From: Streptococcus sp. S5
GTDB taxonomy: Bacteria > Bacillota > Bacilli > Lactobacillales > Streptococcaceae
Assembly: GCF_034134805.1 (NCBI RefSeq)
Contig: NZ_CP139419.1
Location: forward strand, 1,550,001 to 1,614,000
Direction of reading: 5' to 3'
DNA: 64,000 nucleotides
Shown piece by piece: positions 10,026 through 19,043 of this stretch. The notes below the pieces were generated by a model that made no database searches, was not told the origin of the DNA, and saw nothing but the letters and a program-made list of their open reading frames with translations. The position numbers and the translations under genes are program-made. Positions within the stretch are counted from its first letter, which is position 1; every line of letters begins with the position of its first letter.

Positions 10026-10054
10026 CACTATCTCCTTATGTTAGATTTTCTACC

Positions 10055-10083
10055 ATTATACACTATTTCTTAAAAAAAACCAA
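10055..10083 (-). promoter_or_regulatory. Promoter of the oligopeptide-binding protein gene
   Basis: On the minus strand, TTGGTT and TATAAT separated by 17 bases, about 30 bases before the start codon at 10025. Confidence 0.6.
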
Positions 10084-10249
10084 ATTTATTTAAAAAAAGT
10101 TCGTTATTTCTGAATGAATATAATAAGATATAAAGAAAAAGCATCTTGAAATCGATCTCAAAGAAGCCGGATAGAGGAGTCTAGGCACCTACCACCAGAT
10201 CCAACATAGATATCACCTTTCAATCCTTTTAATAAATATACGTTTCATT

Positions 10250-10283
10250 ACAAAAAAAGAACCTCTGCTCTTTCGAGCAGAGG
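10250..10283 (-). terminator. Terminator of nth
   Basis: CCTCTGCTC / GAGCAGAGG perfect 9-bp stem with a short loop, followed on the minus strand by TTCTTTTTTT, ten bases after the nth stop codon. The remaining bases between 10084 and 10250 show no gene that I can support. Confidence 0.9.
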
Positions 10284-10292
10284 AACTGATTC

Positions 10293-10916
10293 CTAATCAA
10301 AATGATAGAGTTGTGGATACTGGTCACATTCAGGATTTTTAGGATGGCAGATGGCCCGTCCAAAATAAATCATGGCTTGATGGGCCGCTAGCCATTCGCT
10401 CTTTGGCAGAACATCCATGACCCGCTTTTCAACTTCCAATGGCGTCGCTGATTTCTTGACGATATCATGGTGCTTGCAGATCCGCTCCACATGGGTATCG
10501 ACAGCAAAAGCTGGAATCCCAAATCCTACACTCATAACCACATTAGCTGTCTTGCGTCCTACTCCTGCTAGACTTTCTAACTCTTCACGAGTCTGAGGCA
10601 CTTGACCATCAAAGTTATCTAGCAATTGCTGGGCACATTTTTTGAGAAATTTGGCCTTATTTCGATAGAGGCCTAATTTAGAAATATGCTTGGCGATATC
10701 AGCTTCACTGGCTGCTGCCATGGCTTGCGGGGTTGGAAAAGCCGCAAACAAACCTGGTGTCGCTTTGTTAACAGCCGCATCAGTCGTCTGAGCCGAGAGC
10801 ATAACCGCTACTAACAATTCAAAATGATTACGAAAATCCAGACTTGGCTTAGCATCTGGAAAGAGGGCGATAATTTCTTCAATCACATGACGTGCCCGTT
10901 TCTTTGATAAAACCAT
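10293..10916 (-). CDS. nth: Endonuclease III
   Basis: DNA glycosylase/AP lyase that removes oxidised pyrimidines. 207 residues. The helix-hairpin-helix LAGVGRKTANVV holds the catalytic lysine and FAVDTHVERICK holds the catalytic aspartate. The C-terminal iron-sulphur loop is incomplete: only the first two cysteines of the usual C-x6-C-x2-C-x5-C pattern remain (CHPKNPEC), after which the protein ends in QYPQLYHFD. The protein is therefore unlikely to bind a 4Fe-4S cluster through four cysteines. I believe other streptococcal Nth proteins share this, but that needs an alignment. Single gene with its own terminator. Confidence 0.93.
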   Translation of the reverse strand: MVLSKKRARHVIEEIIALFPDAKPSLDFRNHFELLVAVMLSAQTTDAAVNKATPGLFAAFPTPQAMAAASEADIAKHISKLGLYRNKAKFLKKCAQQLLDNFDGQVPQTREELESLAGVGRKTANVVMSVGFGIPAFAVDTHVERICKHHDIVKKSATPLEVEKRVMDVLPKSEWLAAHQAMIYFGRAICHPKNPECDQYPQLYHFD

Positions 10917-10984
10917 ATTCTCTCCTTTACATTACTAGTCTTTATTATAGCATGAAAGTTCCCTATTTCTGAAAGATTCGGCTT

Positions 10985-11018
10985 CAAAAAAGGACTAGTC
11001 CGTAGACGAGTCCTTTTC
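10985..11018. terminator. Terminator of the DUF898-like gene
   Basis: AAAAGGACT / AGTCCTTTT stem around a short loop; the runs on both sides allow termination in either direction, most relevant to the minus-strand gene ending at 11021. Confidence 0.8.
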
Positions 11019-11020
11019 AA

Positions 11021-11329
11021 TTAGTCTATAAAATGAGTATGCTTGGTAATCCATTGAGTGACCTTGATATTTAACCAGAACACATAGATCCCAAATGTAA
11101 TGATGGTAAAGAACCACCATTTGATCCAATTTCCAAATAACTGCATAGCCGTGCCGTCAAAGTACTGACGACGACCATCAATCACGGTATGCTTGACCTT
11201 CCAGTTATACATAATGCACACGCCCCAAGGAGCACAAATCCCAAAAGTCAATACTGTAATGAAGGTTGCTAATAAAACATGGCCAATATATGAAAATAGG
11301 CCTCCATCAAAATACGATTCACGATACAT
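11021..11329 (-). CDS. Small DUF898/YjgN-like membrane protein
   Basis: 102 residues with two long hydrophobic segments (about 14-36 and 66-88). The repeated pattern TFGICAPWGVCIMYNWKVKHTVIDGRR and the later TFGIYVFWLNIKVTQW resembles DUF898 proteins, which consist of repeats of this type; here a single short unit is present. The phrase YFDGTAMQLFGNWIKWW is also typical. Role unknown. It follows mtnN by 22 bases in the same direction and may be read through from the glmU-nudF-macP-mtnN operon before its own terminator. Confidence 0.7.
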   Translation of the reverse strand: MYRESYFDGGLFSYIGHVLLATFITVLTFGICAPWGVCIMYNWKVKHTVIDGRRQYFDGTAMQLFGNWIKWWFFTIITFGIYVFWLNIKVTQWITKHTHFID

Positions 11330-11351
11330 GGTCCATCTCCCTATATTTTTT

Positions 11352-12044
11352 CTACACCAATCTCTTCAAGAAGGTAATCAGGGTTTGAGCAGAGCGTTCG
11401 CCAGCCTCTACGATAAATTCATCAAAAGAAATATTGGCTGCGTGATCTGCCGTATCACTCATAGCTCGAATAACCATAAAGGGACGTCCAGCTGCATGAG
11501 CGGCTTGGGCAATAGCTGCCCCTTCCATCTCAACGGCCAAGACTTCTGGGAAATGCTCCCGAATTGCTGCGACTTTTTCTTCACTCGCGATAAAGCTATC
11601 TCCTGTTGTAATCAAGCCTACATGTGTGGTTGCAGCTTCTTCTTCCAGAACTTTTTTCATTTCTGATACGAAATAGCGACTGGATTCAAAGTAAAGTGGT
11701 TGACCTGCCATTTGACCATACTTATAACCAAAGGCTGTCACATCCACATCATGATAGGCCAATTTGTCCGCAAGGACGATATCCCCAACGGCCATTCCCG
11801 GTGCAACGGCACCTGCAGAACCCGTATTGATAATGGCTTCCACCTTAAAATCATTGGCCAAGACTGCTACACTCATAGCAGACATGACTTTTCCGATACC
11901 ACTTTCAACCAAAACGACCTCATGGCGTCCAATAGATCCTGTATAGTAGACTTTTCCAAGACGCAGATGCTTTTCCCCATTTTCAAGGGCTTCAACCAAG
12001 ATCTTCAACTCCTGGGGCATGGCTGCGATAATTCCAATTTTCAT
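11352..12044 (-). CDS. mtnN: 5'-methylthioadenosine/S-adenosylhomocysteine nucleosidase
   Basis: Pfs/MtnN cleaves adenine from methylthioadenosine and S-adenosylhomocysteine; its product S-ribosylhomocysteine is the substrate of LuxS, so it also feeds AI-2 formation. 230 residues. Catalytic features: E12 in AAMPQELKIL, the VVLVESGIGKV loop, VEMEGAAIAQ and the acid/base aspartate in RAMSDTAD. It is the last gene of glmU-nudF-macP-mtnN, 24 bases after macP, the order known from pneumococcus. Confidence 0.97.
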   Translation of the reverse strand: MKIGIIAAMPQELKILVEALENGEKHLRLGKVYYTGSIGRHEVVLVESGIGKVMSAMSVAVLANDFKVEAIINTGSAGAVAPGMAVGDIVLADKLAYHDVDVTAFGYKYGQMAGQPLYFESSRYFVSEMKKVLEEEAATTHVGLITTGDSFIASEEKVAAIREHFPEVLAVEMEGAAIAQAAHAAGRPFMVIRAMSDTADHAANISFDEFIVEAGERSAQTLITFLKRLV

Positions 12045-12068
12045 GTCATTTCTCTCCTTGTGACGACC

Positions 12069-12404
12069 TTATAAACGCCAAATAGCAATGATCAAGGCAA
12101 TGAGGAGCACAATGATCCAGAACAAAATCTTATTGAGTTTGGATTGGACCACACTTTGTTTGCGTTCTTCAATGCGACGACTCTTGGTCACTGTGGGCTC
12201 CACTTGGATCTGCACAGTATCCTGAGAATAACGCTCTTGTGGACGTTCCCTACGACTCTCTCTCATAGGACGTTCATAGCCAAATCCTCTGTGGTCTGTC
12301 CGAATAATTTTCGTCTCTTCCGCATCGACCATTTTAGGACCGGTGATGTCCTCACCTCGCCTTGCTCGTTCAATCATTTCATCGGTTAATAAAGGTTTTC
12401 CCAT
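12069..12404 (-). CDS. macP: MacP, membrane-anchored cofactor of PBP2a
   Basis: 111 residues. The N-terminus [19 protein letters not shown] and the single C-terminal membrane helix (about residues 90-109, ending in WRL) match streptococcal MacP, the activator of the class A peptidoglycan synthase PBP2a. In pneumococcus MacP is phosphorylated by StkP near residue 32; here the corresponding stretch carries threonines ([14 protein letters not shown]). The middle part is charged and probably disordered. ATG at 12404 follows AGGAGG. Position between nudF and mtnN agrees with the pneumococcal locus. Confidence 0.9.
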   Translation of the reverse strand: MGKPLLTDEMIERARRGEDITGPKMVDAEETKIIRTDHRGFGYERPMRESRRERPQERYSQDTVQIQVEPTVTKSRRIEERKQSVVQSKLNKILFWIIVLLIALIIAIWRL

Positions 12405-12415
12405 CGGATCCTCCT

Positions 12416-12961
12416 CTATTTATTGATTAAGTCCCAATATTGGATCGCCATGATGGTCTTGGCATCACAGACTTCGCCAGTTTGGATTAAATCTTTGGCT
12501 TCCTTCAAAGTCACTTCTAATAACTCTAAGGTCTCATCCGCATCTTGTGGACGTGGATTTTCCACCTTTTTCAAGTTGGTCGCACCATAAAGTTTGATCC
12601 GCTCATTACAAAATCCAATGGCTGAATAAAAATCATACAACAACTCTAGATCAGCTGTGTAGCCAATTTCTTCTTCCAATTCGCGCAGAGCAGCCGCTTT
12701 AGGGTCTGCGTTTTCTCCCTTTTCTAACTTCCCTGCTGGAATCTCCACCGAGGTCCTTTCAATCGCCTTACGGTACTGCTTGACCAAGATCGTTTTCCCA
12801 TCTTCTGTGATCGGCAAAACCGCTACTGCTCCATTATGGAAGATTAAATCACGCTGCGCTTGGCCTTTTCCAGCGGGTAGTTCTACTTGATCAGTGACCA
12901 CTTGGAAAATCGGTCCCTGATAAATCTCCTTGCGCTCAATGGTTTTTTCTTCAAATTGCAT
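12416..12961 (-). CDS. nudF: Nudix hydrolase, ADP-ribose pyrophosphatase type
   Basis: 181 residues. The Nudix box lies at about residues 78-100 ([18 protein letters not shown] followed by LEEEIGYT), matching G-x5-E-x7-REU-xEE-x-GU. The N-terminal [25 protein letters not shown] and the [20 protein letters not shown] segment are typical of NudF/ADP-ribose pyrophosphatases, which hydrolyse ADP-ribose to AMP and ribose-5-phosphate. Spacing is nine bases to glmU and eleven to macP, so it is within one operon. Confidence 0.92.
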   Translation of the reverse strand: MQFEEKTIERKEIYQGPIFQVVTDQVELPAGKGQAQRDLIFHNGAVAVLPITEDGKTILVKQYRKAIERTSVEIPAGKLEKGENADPKAAALRELEEEIGYTADLELLYDFYSAIGFCNERIKLYGATNLKKVENPRPQDADETLELLEVTLKEAKDLIQTGEVCDAKTIMAIQYWDLINK

Positions 12962-12970
12962 GAGAATCTC

Positions 12971-14383
<1,413 letters not shown>

Positions 14384-14423
14384 TTATACCATTTTTTAGC
14401 CCTTTTGGAAAATAAGACCCAAA

Positions 14424-14452
14424 CCAAAAAACTCTCCAAAAAGGAGAGTCAG
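14424..14452 (-). terminator. Terminator-like hairpin upstream of glmU
   Basis: ACTCTCC / GGAGAGT stem with a T-run on the minus strand; it would stop the Nudix-ASCH transcript before glmU. Confidence 0.75.
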
Positions 14453-14472
14453 ATTAAGATCAAATCTTCGTT

Positions 14473-14610
14473 GAGACTTTCCTTGGGTGAGTACGGACAT
14501 CAGCGAACTTCTTCGAAGTTCCATGATTTAGTTTTGAACCTAAAGTTTCAAAACTCCCGAGCGCTTGAAACTTTTAGGTTTCAAGCGCTTTTCTCACAGC
14601 GGAAAGTCTC
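14473..14610 (+). repeat. Family B intergenic repeat (copy B1)
   Basis: 138 bp with terminal inverted repeats GAGACTTTCC / GGAAAGTCTC. Three internal hairpins: GAACTTCttcGAAGTTC, AGTTTTGAA/TTTCAAAACT, and GCGCTTGAAAC/GTTTCAAGCGC followed by TTTTCTC, the last like an intrinsic terminator. The bases between 14611 and 14728 show nothing I can name. Confidence 0.85.
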
Positions 14611-14728
14611 AAAAAATCTTTTAATAGTTCTAAGAACTGGGCAGTATTTTTAGCTTGACACAATCACTAGGTATTGTTTGATAGAAAACAGTTATTCTCT
14701 TTTCTGATTTTCTAAATGGAGAGCGTAT

Positions 14729-15169
14729 CTATAATGGATAGACCTTGCGAAATTCTTCTAAAACCACCTTGCTGTCAGGTGTAAACGTCAGACCTGCTTC
14801 TCCAAAGCAGTCTTTGAAAAAGTCTTCATGAACCTGACGCCAATAAGCCAGAGATTTGTCTCCTTCACCTTCCTTATAGGCATGGTCAGCTGACACTTGA
14901 TGGAAAGGCTGAACAGAAACCTTTGTAATTTCGACAATGCAGACAGCTTGATCCTTACTGTCTAAAATGACATCAAAGGTTCCTTCTTGGGGAAGGGGTT
15001 CGTCCTCTACTGCGTAAAGATCGTAAGCTGAGGCAGTTGCTGTTTTTTCGCCTTTAAAGACCAGTTCCGCTAAAAGGTCTGGGTCCACTCCAAAAGCCCA
15101 GGCATCTATCTCATCTCCGATAGAGGGGTTGATTTGCTTGTAGGCATTCCACATTTCTTGAGGTGTCAT
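14729..15169 (-). CDS. ASCH domain protein
   Basis: 146 residues from the ATG at 15169, which follows AAGGAG and overlaps the stop of the upstream Nudix gene by four bases (ATGA); a longer reading from 15199 would lack a ribosome site. The ASCH fold (a PUA-like beta-barrel thought to bind RNA or modified nucleotides) is indicated by AFGVDPDLLAELVFKGEKTATASAYDLY and the later VCIVEITKVSVQPF. ASCH proteins of this size often occur with Nudix or acetyltransferase genes. The coupling with a Nudix hydrolase suggests a shared nucleotide-processing job, but that is inference. Confidence 0.85.
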   Translation of the reverse strand: MTPQEMWNAYKQINPSIGDEIDAWAFGVDPDLLAELVFKGEKTATASAYDLYAVEDEPLPQEGTFDVILDSKDQAVCIVEITKVSVQPFHQVSADHAYKEGEGDKSLAYWRQVHEDFFKDCFGEAGLTFTPDSKVVLEEFRKVYPL

Positions 15170-15681
15170 TTGTTCTCCTTCTTTTCTTTCACCTTCCAAT
15201 TTCTATAGCTTGTCATGTCCAATTCTGGAAATCCTCGTAACTCCGCCTTCACCTTCAATACTAAAGGAGAAGCATTGTCTTCAGTAATTTCTTCCACATT
15301 CAACCAAACTGCATTTGCTGAATCATTGCTTCCATCAAGAACCTCCTGAGGAAGGGATTGTTGAGGGCCTTCGAAATCGAGTACGATATCATAAAAGGCC
15401 ATGATATGGTGTACAGCGAAATCTTTGCCCTCTTCTTGAACCATCACGTCATACATCCTAGGATTAGCGTATCTGCTAATCGTATAGCCCGTCTCTTCCA
15501 GAACTTCTCGCTTGAGTGTTTCAGTCAGCCCTTCCCCTAGTTCCTGGCTACCACCCGGTAGATCAAAACGCTGTTGATAGGGGCCTCTTGTTTTTTCAAT
15601 GCAAAGTAATTTCCCGTCTTGAAGACAGATTCCGTATACACCAAAGTGTTTTTTGATTTCCATCAAATCCTCTACTTTCAT
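15166..15681 (-). CDS. Nudix hydrolase
   Basis: 171 residues. The Nudix box is complete: GGSQELGEGLTETLKRE then VLEETGYTI at about residues 42-67. Substrate cannot be read from the sequence. The N-terminus HFGVYGICLQDGKLLCIEKTRGPYQ is typical of MutT-like proteins that face small nucleotide substrates. The C-terminus is lysine-rich and ends in ENK, its stop overlapping the ASCH start. The start at 15681 has no strong ribosome site; an internal ATG six codons later is an alternative. Confidence 0.88.
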   Translation of the reverse strand: MKVEDLMEIKKHFGVYGICLQDGKLLCIEKTRGPYQQRFDLPGGSQELGEGLTETLKREVLEETGYTISRYANPRMYDVMVQEEGKDFAVHHIMAFYDIVLDFEGPQQSLPQEVLDGSNDSANAVWLNVEEITEDNASPLVLKVKAELRGFPELDMTSYRNWKVKEKKENK

Positions 15682-15761
15682 TCAAAGCTCAGTCGATAGT
15701 GAAACCAGTATAGCTATTCTTTTTGCAACACCATCTCTTATTGACCCTAATCATTTCTTCT

Positions 15762-16964
15762 CTATTGATTTAATACCTTTTCAATATCAATTTTAATAAT
15801 TTTTCTAGATACCAATAATCCTGCAAAAACTGAAGTGAGTATCCCTATTAATACCGGGAACAACAATCTGGTAAGTTCAATATCTAGTGGTAATCCACTC
15901 AAAAAGATGATCAAATAAGAAATAGCAATTCCTATCACCAATCCCGCGCTTGTACCTCGTACTCCCATCATAAAGCTTTCAAATAAATATATTCTTTTTA
16001 TCTGTCGATCAGATGCACCGATGATTTTAAAAGTTGCGATCTGTTTATGATTCTCCTGAATGGTAATAGCTAGAATATTGATGATATTAATAATCGCTAC
16101 AATAGAGATAAGAACTATGATTAAGAGGATAAAAAGGTCGATGTAGGAAAACCATCTGGATAGCATATTGATAACATCCTGTTGTGTTGCTACAACAACA
16201 TCTAATCCTGTTCCTGATAAAGATTGTTTTAAATTTTCATTTTTTAAAACAGTCTTTTCTATCTTGTTTGCTACTTCATTTAAATCGGTTCCATTTTTTA
16301 CAGTAGCATTCAGATAGTAATACTTATTTGATGAAACGCTACTACTTTTTACATTGATTGCCATCATTTGATTTATTTCTGTTGGCAAGGTAGAAAATAA
16401 CTGCGCTTCTTGCTTGTCTATAATGCCAGAAATTACAAACTTTTCATAATGATTATCAATCTTAATAGTCACCGTATCTCCGACATTCATTGATGTAGCC
16501 TTGTGTACGGAATCTCCGATTAATATTTCATTGTCCTTCTCTGGAAATTTCCCTTCAGCAATTCTAATATTCAGGTTTTTTAAATACTTTTCTTCTAAAC
16601 AATGGATGGTATTGGAAACCGATGTTTTGCCATTTTGGAATTTGATATCATCCGTAAATAGTAGTTTCACACCTGTAATATTTTTTACTTCATCAATTTT
16701 TTTAACTCGATCAATATCATCACTAGAAAATAAAGGTAAAGCTTTATAATTCAGAGAATTTTCTTTATTACCAAAGGCAACAGTAACAACATTTTTATTT
16801 GCTACAGTCATTTCTTTAATCATTTTATTATAGAAAGAATTAGAAATGAGCATCACTAAAACAATTAGCAAAACAGAGATCGCTATTGACAGTCGAACTA
16901 ATCTATATCTTCGTTTGTTAACTTCTAAATCTCTTTTAGCAATGAATAATATGGAATGATTCAT
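15762..16964 (-). CDS. ABC transporter permease, MacB/FtsX type
   Basis: 400 residues. One N-terminal membrane helix (about 25-45), a large extracytoplasmic MacB-like domain, and three C-terminal helices of the FtsX core (about 275-300, 330-350, 370-390). It shows the FtsX phrase ATFKIIGASDRQIKRIYLFESFMMG. Four bases separate it from the ATPase gene, so the two form one exporter. Such exporters often move or resist peptides. The coding region is visibly more AT-rich than the neighbours, as is the ATPase gene, which hints at separate ancestry. Confidence 0.88.
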   Translation of the reverse strand: MNHSILFIAKRDLEVNKRRYRLVRLSIAISVLLIVLVMLISNSFYNKMIKEMTVANKNVVTVAFGNKENSLNYKALPLFSSDDIDRVKKIDEVKNITGVKLLFTDDIKFQNGKTSVSNTIHCLEEKYLKNLNIRIAEGKFPEKDNEILIGDSVHKATSMNVGDTVTIKIDNHYEKFVISGIIDKQEAQLFSTLPTEINQMMAINVKSSSVSSNKYYYLNATVKNGTDLNEVANKIEKTVLKNENLKQSLSGTGLDVVVATQQDVINMLSRWFSYIDLFILLIIVLISIVAIINIINILAITIQENHKQIATFKIIGASDRQIKRIYLFESFMMGVRGTSAGLVIGIAISYLIIFLSGLPLDIELTRLLFPVLIGILTSVFAGLLVSRKIIKIDIEKVLNQ

Positions 16965-16968
16965 TTTA

Positions 16969-17628
16969 TCATCTCCTTACGTACTCAATTTTGCCATCAA
17001 CAACTGTGCAAATAGACTGCATACTATTCGCCACCTTATCACTATGAGTTACTATTATAATCGTGATACCTAACTCCTCATTGATCCGCTTCAACAATTC
17101 TATTATATTTTGTTCGTTAGCAGCGTCTAAATTACCAGTAGGTTCATCTGCTATCAATATTTCTGGATTATTAATAAGAGCTCTTGCCAAGGCAACTCTT
17201 TGTTTTTCACCTCCACTAATCTTATCAATACTCTTGCTTAACATTTCCTTTGAAAGACCTAGAGTGTTACAAATTTCGTTAATGTTATTCTCTCCATTTT
17301 CAAAAAAATATCTTGGAAGTAGAATATTCTCTTTCACCGTGAAACCTGAAATCAAATTAAAGTTTTGGAAGACACAGCCAATATTCCTACGCCTTACCTT
17401 ACTCAAATTTTTCATATCTAAAATGGAACTACCACAGACTAAGATATCCCCCTCATTTAAACTGGTAATCCCTAATATTAATTTAACAAGAGTAGTTTTT
17501 CCTAATCCAGAACGGCCAACTATTGCAGTCGTGCTACCTTTTTTAAATTCAAAATTACAATTTTTGAAAATATATCTGACATTCGATCCATCACTAAAAC
17601 ATTTAGTAACATTCACTAATTTAATCAT
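16969..17628 (-). CDS. ABC transporter ATP-binding protein, LolD/MacB type
   Basis: About 219 residues from the ATG at 17628, preceded by AAGGTGA; the in-frame start seven codons earlier is less likely. Walker A is GRSGLGKTT, the signature is ISGGEKQRVALARAL, Walker B is ILIADEPTGNLD, and the switch histidine is in IIIVTHSDK. Belongs to the MacB/LolD class that works with FtsX-type permeases. Partner of the permease ending at 15762. AT-rich like its partner. Confidence 0.92.
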   Translation of the reverse strand: MIKLVNVTKCFSDGSNVRYIFKNCNFEFKKGSTTAIVGRSGLGKTTLVKLILGITSLNEGDILVCGSSILDMKNLSKVRRRNIGCVFQNFNLISGFTVKENILLPRYFFENGENNINEICNTLGLSKEMLSKSIDKISGGEKQRVALARALINNPEILIADEPTGNLDAANEQNIIELLKRINEELGITIIIVTHSDKVANSMQSICTVVDGKIEYVRR

Positions 17629-17670
17629 GACTTCACCTTCATTCCACAATAACTTAGCAAATCAGTTATA

Positions 17671-18007
17671 CTATTCGTTTCTTCTAAAACAATCTCTTAA
17701 GGTTTCAGGTAGAGCCCATTCAAAAAGTTCTTCTGAACTTACCCTCAGTTATCTTCATAATTGTTATTATCCCTGTCTTTTTTTGGTGAAAAAGGCTAGA
17801 TCTCCATCGTGACCAATCATAAAGAAATCTGATTCATCCTGATCACTCTGGTAGGTTTAATTTCGTTCAGTAAGATCTTCTTTAGCATAGAGGTAAATAC
17901 CTGTCTCACCACTGTCCTAACTTAATTGTTCACCTAGGTTTGATCCTCTTTCAGTAAGGAAAAAACAATTACATTTCTTAGCAAGATTTCAACTCTTGCT
18001 TTTTCAT
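17671..18007 (-). pseudogene. Decayed gene of unknown family
   Basis: A good ribosome site (AGGAGG) and ATG lie at 18007 on the minus strand, but the frame closes after nine codons. Further on, coherent protein-like stretches appear in one frame, broken by stops: SGETGIYLYAKEDLTER, then YQSDQDESDFFMIGHDGDLAFF, then SSEELFEWALPETLRDCF, ending at 17671. This looks like a small gene of about 110 codons with several inactivating changes. The DFFMIGHDGDLAFF piece recalls SUKH/SMI1-type immunity proteins, but the similarity is too weak to name. Confidence 0.55.
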
Positions 18008-18011
18008 CCTC

Positions 18012-18710
18012 CTACTTCAAACTCCAACCACCATCAATGGTAAGGATTTGTCCTTGCATGGCAGATGCCTTCCCGCTAGCCAAAAAGAGGCTGACTTCTG
18101 CTACTTCTTCTGGATTAATCCAGCGCTTGATCGGCGTCTCACTGGCTACCCAGTCAGCCAATCCACCTGGTTCAAAATCCGCTGCGGTCATGCCTGTTTT
18201 GACAGCCCCAGGAGCAATCCCAAAGACCTGAATACCAGCTTCTGCATAATCCAGGGCCAACTGTTTGGTAAATCCTGCTAAGGCATGCTTGGACGAGGTA
18301 TAAGCGTGACCGCCGCCTCCTGCCAGGCTAGAAGCAATGGAGCACATATTGATGATGATACCTTGCTTCTTCTCCAACATTTGAGTCAGATAATGCCGCG
18401 TCAGCTCCACCGGGGTCACATAGTTGATCTCAAAGATCTCCTGAATCTCCTGAGCGCTTTGCTCCAGAAGCGGTTTGTAATCATCCAAAACTCCGGCTGT
18501 ATTGCACAAGACTTCTACCTCAGGACACCAATCAAAAATCGGCGTCAAATCAAGAGTTAAGTCCCTCTGTAAGAAGTGAAAATCACCTGCTAACTGAGGA
18601 TCCGCTCCCTGGTCCACCCCATAGACCTGGTAGCCCTTCTCTAGAAAGAGGCGAGCTTGAGCCAGACCAATCCCGGAACTCACGCCTGTAATCAAGACCC
18701 TTTTAGTCAT
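18012..18710 (-). CDS. Short-chain dehydrogenase/reductase
   Basis: 232 residues, classical SDR. The cofactor site TGVSSGIGLAQA is at about residues 8-19, the NTAG motif near 70, and the catalytic serine with YTSSKHALAG (Y-x3-K) around 137-145. The C-terminus SAMQGQILTIDGGWS is the usual SDR end. Substrate unknown; FabG-like 3-oxoacyl reductases are the nearest type. It overlaps the DUF2829 gene by eight bases and so is translated together with it. Confidence 0.9.
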   Translation of the reverse strand: MTKRVLITGVSSGIGLAQARLFLEKGYQVYGVDQGADPQLAGDFHFLQRDLTLDLTPIFDWCPEVEVLCNTAGVLDDYKPLLEQSAQEIQEIFEINYVTPVELTRHYLTQMLEKKQGIIINMCSIASSLAGGGGHAYTSSKHALAGFTKQLALDYAEAGIQVFGIAPGAVKTGMTAADFEPGGLADWVASETPIKRWINPEEVAEVSLFLASGKASAMQGQILTIDGGWSLK

Positions 18711-18939
18711 GGACTTCCACCCAATCTGTCGCTAAAACATCACAAGGAGTTGGACTCCACATGGAGAAACCTTCACCCTCGCCAGAGACATTGATGAGGA
18801 AATAAGGTGTCACTTCCAGAGCCACCCCATTTTGCTCAATGGTATCAAACAATTGGACATAGTTTTCTGCTCCGCCCCAACCGGTTCGCACATATTTTTT
18901 CTTAGCCTTTAAGCCTGGTAAAATCTCTTCAAATGTCAT
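18703..18939 (-). CDS. DUF2829 (Tad2-family) protein
   Basis: 78 residues. TFEEILPGLKAKKKYVRTGWGG at the start, FLINVSGEGEGFSMWSPTPCDVLATDWVEV at the end: the DUF2829 pattern. Phage members of this family, called Tad2, bind and sequester cyclic ADP-ribose type signals of Thoeris defence. This copy is chromosomal and operon-linked to an SDR gene with an eight-base overlap; no Thoeris genes are visible nearby. Whether it binds a nucleotide is unknown. ATG at 18939 follows GGAG. Confidence 0.85.
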   Translation of the reverse strand: MTFEEILPGLKAKKKYVRTGWGGAENYVQLFDTIEQNGVALEVTPYFLINVSGEGEGFSMWSPTPCDVLATDWVEVHD

Positions 18940-19004
18940 GTTTTTCTCCTTTGTTATCTAGTTAACTTTCTCCCTTTATTATATCAAAAAAAGAGCTTTC
19001 CCTA

Positions 19005-19038
19005 TACAAAAAGCCAGAGTTCTTCTACTCTAGCTTTC
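19005..19038. terminator. Terminator after the amino acid permease gene
   Basis: AAAGCCAGAGT / ACTCTAGCTTT hairpin with one wobble and T-rich ends, just past the permease stop codon on the minus strand. Confidence 0.8.
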
Positions 19039-19043
19039 ATCTT

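Noticed and set aside
10100..10250. A tiny open frame near 10.2 kb on the minus strand (MLDLVVGA, AGGTG before it) as a signalling peptide
   Set aside because: Only eight codons, no export or processing features and no neighbouring peptide regulator; could be chance.
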